From NCBI GenBank assembly GCA_003427395.1, contig BFEA01000302.1, positions 290,742 through 314,410 on the forward strand: a stretch of 23,669 nt of DNA, written 5' to 3'. Shown piece after piece: positions 18,790 to 23,669 of this stretch. Both the position numbers and the translations under genes were made by a program. Origin of the DNA: Chara braunii. Lineage: Eukaryota > Streptophyta > Charophyceae > Charales > Characeae. Under the pieces are notes generated by a model that worked only from the letters and a program-made list of their open reading frames with translations, was not told where the DNA came from and did not search any database. Each line of letters starts with the position of its first letter. The stretch's first letter is position 1.

Positions 18790-19690
18790 TCATGAAATAC
18801 TGTCTGCATCCCACAATTCCTCATTTGACGGGAATAGGGCCGTATGTTTGTGCCAGCCCCTCAAATGTTTGAGCACCCACTGCTGAACCCCGGGGTCCTT
18901 GATCGTTTCCTCATTAAGGCGGAACAGTCCCTGACCTCTCTCTGGGCCATCTCCCCATACGAACTGAAGAGTGATGGGATTATGGTCCGAGATGGGGTGG
19001 GGTGGGGTGATCACCTCCACTGTATTGGCCCATATAGATTTGTTTGTAAGGAAAAATTCCAATCTTCGTGGGGATACACTTCTACTTGCGGTTACCTGCG
19101 CCGAGAGCCATGGGTGCCCAGGACTAGTCGGGGAGGAGAGACGGAAAACATCGGCCAAATTTAAGTCCGTGACTAGATTCATCAAGGAGTCGATATCCCT
19201 ACTAACGTGGTGGGACGAAAATAGTATATCCATGTCGTCCATTGAAATGTTCCAATCACCTCCGATGGCTAAGTGGTCCATATTTGGGAGTGCATCCATC
19301 AATCCTTCGAAAACGATCTTGCATTATGTTCTTTCCGCCAGAGCATAAATAGACACTATCATTCATTCCATATCTGTCGACAATAGCTTTATCCACGCCC
19401 ATCGGCCTCGACTATCAAAATCATAATCAAGGATTTCGCCGTCAAAATTTTTATGCATGAGTATGGCTACGCCTCCTCTTGAACCCATCGTTAGGGCCCA
19501 CACCTGAGAGGCTGAGATCCATCCCACCATGCTCCCAAACTTTCTAATATACCCTCCTCGTCTAACTTAGTCTCCTGCATGCATAGAAAGTTAATTCGAT
19601 TTTCGTGAATCCAAGATTTAATTCGGCCCCGTTTATTTATTCCGTCGGTATCACCCAAACCCCTCACATTCCATGAACTTCAAGCCACTT
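18790..19690 (-). other. ORF2 APE-type endonuclease domain
   Basis: Visible family motifs in order: SSWNVRGLG (19651-19680); FLCMQETKL, which holds the catalytic Glu; GGDWNI, with the Asp/Asn pair; RRLEFFLTN, at the position where families usually have R-x-D-Y/F; and SDHNPITLQF, the catalytic Asp-His. The first half (about 19303-19650) has stops and frame changes; the second half is open. The D-to-E change in RRLEFF and the frame breaks suggest that the enzyme is dead. A linker (LFRLNEETIKDPGVQQWVL) follows, as in plant L1. Confidence 0.85.
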
Positions 19691-19719
19691 TAACGTTAAG
19701 CATTGGAGAAACCCGTTGT

Positions 19720-21953
19720 TGGTTGGATACGGACCGAAGAGACCGAAGTGCTTCAATGCACAAGATTATTACCGTCTGCCGACAGACCCGTGTCCCATCT
19801 TTGTATCAATATGACTTAAATACCTCGGTTGTAATTGCCATGATTTTAGGGATTTTCGTGGCAAGTTTCCCTAAGACCAGGTCATCAATTTTGCCCAAGA
19901 TATTAATCGTGGCCAATTCGGGTCAGTCTATCTGGGCAATCCAATCTAGAGGAATGAGAAAGAGACCTTTGCTCATTAAGCTACTCAAAAAGCTTCCTGT
20001 GTCAAACGTGCGTCCATCAACGAGGAATAAAATTTGACCTTGACTCCCTCTTTTTCAACAAAAAATTTAGGGGTCGGGATGTCATGGATACAACGTACAG
20101 CGATTTCATTACCAAACAATCAGCATATCATATTGACCACCTCCAGTGGGATGGGCGGGTCGGGGATCTGCAGCGAAGGTAGGATCACCTCTGAGGGGGA
20201 GGTTGACCATGCAAGAACAAAGACAACCTCCTAAGTTGTGGTGAACAAGAGTGGTAGAAGGTACTTTGTCCACCCTTGATCCTGTCGTTTCTTCGTTGTC
20301 ATTTGTCTTCTATTCCTCTTCGTTGACTTCAGTGAGGTTGTAGTATCCGCTCCTTTCCTGCCTTGAATCGATGTCTCTGCAGCGTCCCATGTGTCATCAT
20401 CCGCCTTTTCCCTGATTCTCAAGTCCCTCATATCCTTGCTGAGTTTGCGTCGTAATTTCGTCGGCGTTAGTTCCGCTCCTTCCTGCCCACGAGATCTTAC
20501 CGACACTTTCCCTTTCCCCTCCGGAGGGAGGATGGTCCTTGCTTGATTGATTCCTCCAGTCCAGTCACCGTTAATGGAGACCGACCGAGTTGTGGAACGC
20601 TGCCCCAATACACCACCGATTACTCCTCCTTAAATTATCGGCGCCGGTGTTGATTGGAACATCGGGTTATCTCTCCACTCCAATCCTCTGGCTCCATCTG
20701 CTCCCTGGGACTTTTGTCCGGATTTGAGGATGCCTTCGTAAGAGTCTTTTTTTGCTATGCTACGTTCGCTGCTCGTTTTTTATCGTGATACACTCGACGC
20801 CCTAGAAGGTTCCGGCTGCATAGGACTGGGTCTTCTTCCTCTCCTGCTGCCTGATCGATTGCCTCTGACACTACCGCCTCCACCTGTCCCGCCTCTTCCT
20901 CCGCCTGTCCCACCTCTTCCTCCACCTTGTTTACTCCCGTGATGGCTGGTGCCCCAACGGACGCATGACTCGGAGATGGTGATGGCGTTCTTTGTTGATG
21001 TCTAGTTCTCATTCTTGGGCACTGCTCTGCCAAATGATAATATCTTCTGCATTTACTGCACCAGGGTGTTAACATTGTTAAGGCATTCACCACACATATT
21101 TTTATGGTTTGTCCTTGAAATGTCGTGAACGTTAGTGATTCCTTGCACCGGTGGAGCGCTTTGATAGCAATGCCCATTCCTACATTTATGAGTTGAGGTT
21201 TGGAGGAGTCGTGTTCAAACGGATAAACTTTCCGCACCGGCCGTATAGCCTTCGTCACGGCGTCCTCTACATAGCAGTACTCATCTACAGGTATGTCCAA
21301 GCATTTTATCCAGAAGCACTGCTTCTCGTCTGCCCTTCTTGCCTCTAGGGTCTCCGCCTTCGTTATCCAAGGCTTGAAGGCAATGGAGTGCCACCGTCCT
21401 CGGAGTTCGATCGTCGCTCCCTGCTCGTTCTTCATCTAGACAGCAACCTTTTGATCCTTGGCGATGTATTATTGAACTCAATGCAGACTCTACCCCTCGT
21501 GATTGAAGGGTCAAATCTCTCATCCCATAGCCAGATGTCTTCATGAGCACGGATTACATCCTCTTTGATTTTCTTTGGGATATTTTTTGATCCCTCTTGG
21601 AAGATCACCGTTACTGTCCGTTTTTTAAGCTAGTTTACCTTGATTTCATTGAGAGATGGATTCAGGGTAAAGTAGGCCTTCGAGCCTTCTTCTCCCATTT
21701 CTCCTATGTCCCCGCCTGAGGGGAGAATGCCTGCATCAAAACATTTGGCGAGCATAAACCGAACGAGATCCTCCTCCGCCCAGTAATTTGTAACTGCTGG
21801 GGGGGGGTCTTGGTTTTGTTGAGGTCCAACATCATCCTCTGCTCCAGGAGTCCCTTGGACCTTGGTTTCCTTGCAAATGTCAGCTCCCACCATTCCTACA
21901 TCGTGCGATGGACCCGAAGCCCGGTCGCCCCCTTGACCTTCGTCGACCTCCAT
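19720..21953 (-). pseudogene. LINE ORF1: DUF4283-like, CCHC zinc knuckle protein, broken
   Basis: ORF1 products bind the LINE RNA. The N-terminus (MEVDEGQGGDRASGPSHDVG, from 21953) is acidic. A DUF4283-like core follows: RGRVCIEFNN, then SIAFKPWITKAE, CFWIKCLDIPVDEYCYVEDA and IRPVRKVYP. The knuckle CSKCRRYYHLAEQC (C-x2-C-x4-H-x4-C) lies near 21016-21060. A Glu-rich 7-residue repeat (EEEVGQA/EEEAGQV) and a basic Ser/Arg/Lys tail follow. Frames 21953, 21435 and 20608 differ, so frameshifts and stops separate the pieces. Coding-like sequence (NEIAVRCIHDIPTPKFFVEK) continues into about 20010-20120, so the protein probably extended almost to ORF2. Confidence 0.8.
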
Positions 21954-22064
21954 GTTGGTACTTCCACTACCGAGTGTTCTCCGTCTTCACTTGAGTTTTT
22001 TGTCCTTGTTCTTGTGTTCGTTGACCTCCTCAACATTCCATACGTAGTTAAAAAAAACTAACTT

Positions 22065-22135
22065 GTTCCGAACGCTGTCAAGAGACAGCTACAATGTGAG
22101 ATGTCCAATCTCCTTCGTACATCTTACAGCGTCAT
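22065..22135. other. Inverted-repeat structure at the LINE 5' edge
   Basis: ACGCTGT (22071-22077) is complementary to ACAGCGT (22125-22131), and AGATGT/ACATCT pair inside. CTGTCAAGAGACAG is a separate small hairpin. It may be part of the LINE 5' untranslated region or of the insertion site. Confidence 0.45.
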
Positions 22136-23455
22136 ACATCGGGGGGTGCCACGAGGTAGCGCTGGACACGAAGGCAATGGCTGGCGGACATGATCGCCAT
22201 GCCACATGCCATGTCAACGATACCTAGCACTCCACAAGGTCTGCAGGTACTAGGCATCCAGGCCGGCCGACACCGGCGGGTAGCGAAACCGAGCGCTATT
22301 TTTGCGCCGTGAAACAGTACCTCCCCTCCATGGCTCCAAACAATTCAATTACTACACTGTTAGGCATTTTTCGATATGGGTAGGTTGGGAAAAAAAACCA
22401 CCTTCGCCACACAGCTCGTTTCGACTCGGCGTTTTTTTTAGGTTGTGGAACAGAAGACGGGATTTCCACAGCGCCTCGACTCTGACAGTTGTCGAAAAAT
22501 CGCTCATTTTGGGCCTCGCGGCACTAGTCTTGAATCTTGAGGAATCAAGAGTACGTCACCGTTGCACTTTCCATTCAAGAACTGTCAGATTCACTTTCGA
22601 AAACGTCTAGAGTGAATCATCGCTGCACTAACTGTGGAGAAGTGTTCCTGGTCCGGTCCTTCAAGAGGTGTCAGAAACGGCCCATAGGACGAGCTTTTGA
22701 AGATTCCACAGTTCCCGTCTACAGGGGCGTTTTTTTCAAACGAGGTCGATCGAGCGCTTCGTGCAGTTTGCAAATTCGAGAGTTGGCCTCAAGTCTCGGT
22801 GGACAAATCGCTGCTGCCCCGTCGTGTAGTGTCGTTTCAGTTTCTCTATCTTCTGTCCGACTGTCAAGAATGCTCACGAGAGTCAAGAGTCCGGAGTAAG
22901 TGCAGCGACGACAACACTTGATGTCAATCCAAGAGTCTGACAGCGTTGGATATACTCTTGAAATTTTCATGTGTCTAGCATAGCGCAGCGAGACCCTTTC
23001 ACAAGCTCCCTGTTGTGGTTTCGAGTTTTGGCCCGCTGCAGGCAGGCAGTTTCCAGTTAGGAAACGGCGGGGTTTCGAGTTGGAAGCGGCGGTTGTCGAA
23101 AACTCATACCTGACACATGTCGAAAAGATTTGGGGAAAAACGACTCGACACCTGGAGCATAGTCCCACTAGCAACCGGATAGGATAGAAAAGAGTTTGTG
23201 TGGCAGTTGAGTGACCCAAATCCTGCCGTGCAGTACTCGTGATCCCACGGTCACTATTTTACATGTATTACCCGAAAAAGTAAGGAGATCTTGGTTCCCC
23301 TCCTCCTCTCCTTAAACCACCAGTACCTACCAGTTGTCAAGGCCCGTGGCTCAGGCTACCGGTAGGCCGGTCATTGTCGAGCCTCGGACAACCGGTAGTA
23401 CACAACAGCAAAACAGAAAGAAAAGAAAAAAATTAAAAAAAACGAGGATAACAAT
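22136..23455. other. Unassigned GC-richer stretch with small dispersed repeats
   Basis: No recognised protein. Overlapping frames of 60-166 codons exist on both strands (the longest is minus 22719-23219), and none has a known motif. Repeated words include GTTGTCGAAAA (near 22490 and 23093), an AGAGT...TCA...TGCACT block twice at 61-bp spacing (22548, 22609) and inverted near 22885-22910, and CTACCGGT/ACCGGTAG around 23360-23400. These suggest decayed repeats. Confidence 0.35.
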
Positions 23456-23457
23456 TT

Positions 23458-23484
23458 GAAAACAAAACAAAACAAAACAAAAAA
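23458..23484 (+). repeat. AAAAC microsatellite
   Basis: Four to five AAAAC units within an A-rich stretch. Confidence 0.85.
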
Positions 23485-23515
23485 TGAAATCACGATTCAG
23501 ACGTTTCCATCGAGA

Positions 23516-23547
23516 ATGAATCTTCCTCAATAAAGAGGAAGATTCAT
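23516..23547 (+). terminator. 13-bp perfect hairpin with an AATAAA loop
   Basis: ATGAATCTTCCTC (23516-23528) pairs perfectly with GAGGAAGATTCAT (23535-23547). The six-base loop is AATAAA, the canonical polyadenylation signal. Placing a poly(A) signal in a loop could aid or mask 3' end formation; no gene directly upstream was identified, so the role is unproven. Confidence 0.5.
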
Positions 23548-23548
23548 G

Positions 23549-23575
23549 ATATATATATATATATATATATATATA
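23549..23575. repeat. AT microsatellite
   Basis: About 13 AT units immediately after the hairpin; GATATATACTAC follows. Confidence 0.9.
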
Positions 23576-23669
23576 CGATATATACTACGACTTCGCTAGC
23601 TTCCTGCTACTGTTTTCTCCGGTCAGGTCGAGCGGCAGTGGTCGGGGCCGTCACTACGCGGCCATGCTG

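Larger units (their letters stand above)
15219..19705 (-). pseudogene. LINE ORF2: endonuclease-reverse transcriptase, broken
   Basis: The product would nick target DNA and copy the LINE RNA onto it. A start at about 19703 (MLNVKVA, then an in-frame stop, then SSWNVRGLG) places the endonuclease at the N-terminus, as expected. Pieces at 18790-19302, 18472-18708 and 18094-18276 share one frame, interrupted only by stops. Further frame changes occur through the RT, thumb and C-terminal parts. The C-terminus still shows QIWVDRN (about 15310-15330), a usual tail motif of plant L1 ORF2. Two homopolymers (T15 at 16011-16025 and T24 at 16405-16428 on the plus strand) read as poly-Lys in this ORF and are probably later slippage expansions. 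Confidence 0.85.
15010..22060 (-). mobile_element. Degenerate plant-type L1 LINE retrotransposon
   Basis: Read on the minus strand the order is ORF1 (acidic N-terminus, DUF4283-like domain, CCHC knuckle), then ORF2 with APE endonuclease, reverse transcriptase and a C-terminal zf-RVT domain. This is the order of plant L1 elements. The total of about 7 kb is full length or nearly so. Many stops and at least ten frame changes, a 47-bp internal duplication, and A15 and A24 homopolymers inside ORF2 show that it is inactive. Both ends are approximate: neither a poly(A) tail nor a target duplication could be assigned. Confidence 0.85.

Noticed and set aside
18960-19012. G-quadruplex regulator (GGGGTGGGGTGGGG)
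   Set aside because: Lies antisense to LINE coding sequence and is explained by codon content. No regulatory context.
18844-19348. Plus-strand frames opposite the LINE endonuclease
   Set aside because: Antisense shadows of ORF2; all recognisable motifs are on the minus strand.
20757-20942. Plus-strand Pro-Leu-rich frame
   Set aside because: Antisense of the Glu-rich repeat of LINE ORF1.

Overview
This window looks like transposon-rich nuclear DNA of a eukaryote, most likely a plant or a streptophyte alga. There is no dense gene layout, no operon, and no long intact open frame that resembles a host gene. Instead there are long microsatellites (AT, CT, CA, TTTTA, AAAAC), homopolymer runs up to 41 G, poly(A)-tailed retroposons, tRNA-like (SINE-type) sequences, a small foldback element in two copies, and a decayed plant-type L1 LINE (DUF4283-like ORF1 with a CCHC knuckle, APE endonuclease, reverse transcriptase, zf-RVT). 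A charophyte such as Chara is a guess from the style of the LINE proteins and cannot be proved here.

Layout. 1-1300: unassigned DNA with a TATA-like box, a degenerate 92/117-bp tandem repeat and two minus-strand tRNA-like sequences. 1300-1900: a short gag-like open stretch interrupted by 41 consecutive G, then a TTTTA microsatellite. 2262-2771: a poly(A)-tailed retroposon fragment, related to a second insertion at 11353-12395. 3100-10100: AT-rich DNA with a broken Ulp1/SENP-type (C48) cysteine protease domain (3872-4670), two copies of a 105-bp near-palindromic element (5382-5486 and 9856-9960), three diverged copies of an unknown short coding cassette (6297-6512, 7526-7702, 9367-9570), and large CT microsatellites. 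10020-10650: a dispersed repeat pair around a C/CT/CA compound microsatellite. 11339-12411: a complete retroposition event with a 16-bp target-site duplication, an internal 431-bp tandem repeat, two 3' hairpins and a 26-nt poly(A) tail. 12400-15000: pyrimidine-rich DNA, one plus-strand tRNA-like sequence, and 75-bp and about 151-bp tandem duplications. 15010-22060: the LINE, entirely on the minus strand, broken by many stops and frameshifts. 22060-23669: unassigned GC-richer DNA with scattered small repeats, and a 13-bp hairpin whose loop is AATAAA.

No gene here is judged functional. The LINE has lost its second YADD aspartate and the protease is frameshifted. The items most worth a second look are the uncharacterised families: the 105-bp palindromic element, the three-copy cassette near the Ulp1 remnant, and the retroposon family whose copies share a conserved peptide (G-x-G-x-V-x-W-P) and whose complete insertion carries hairpins before its tail.
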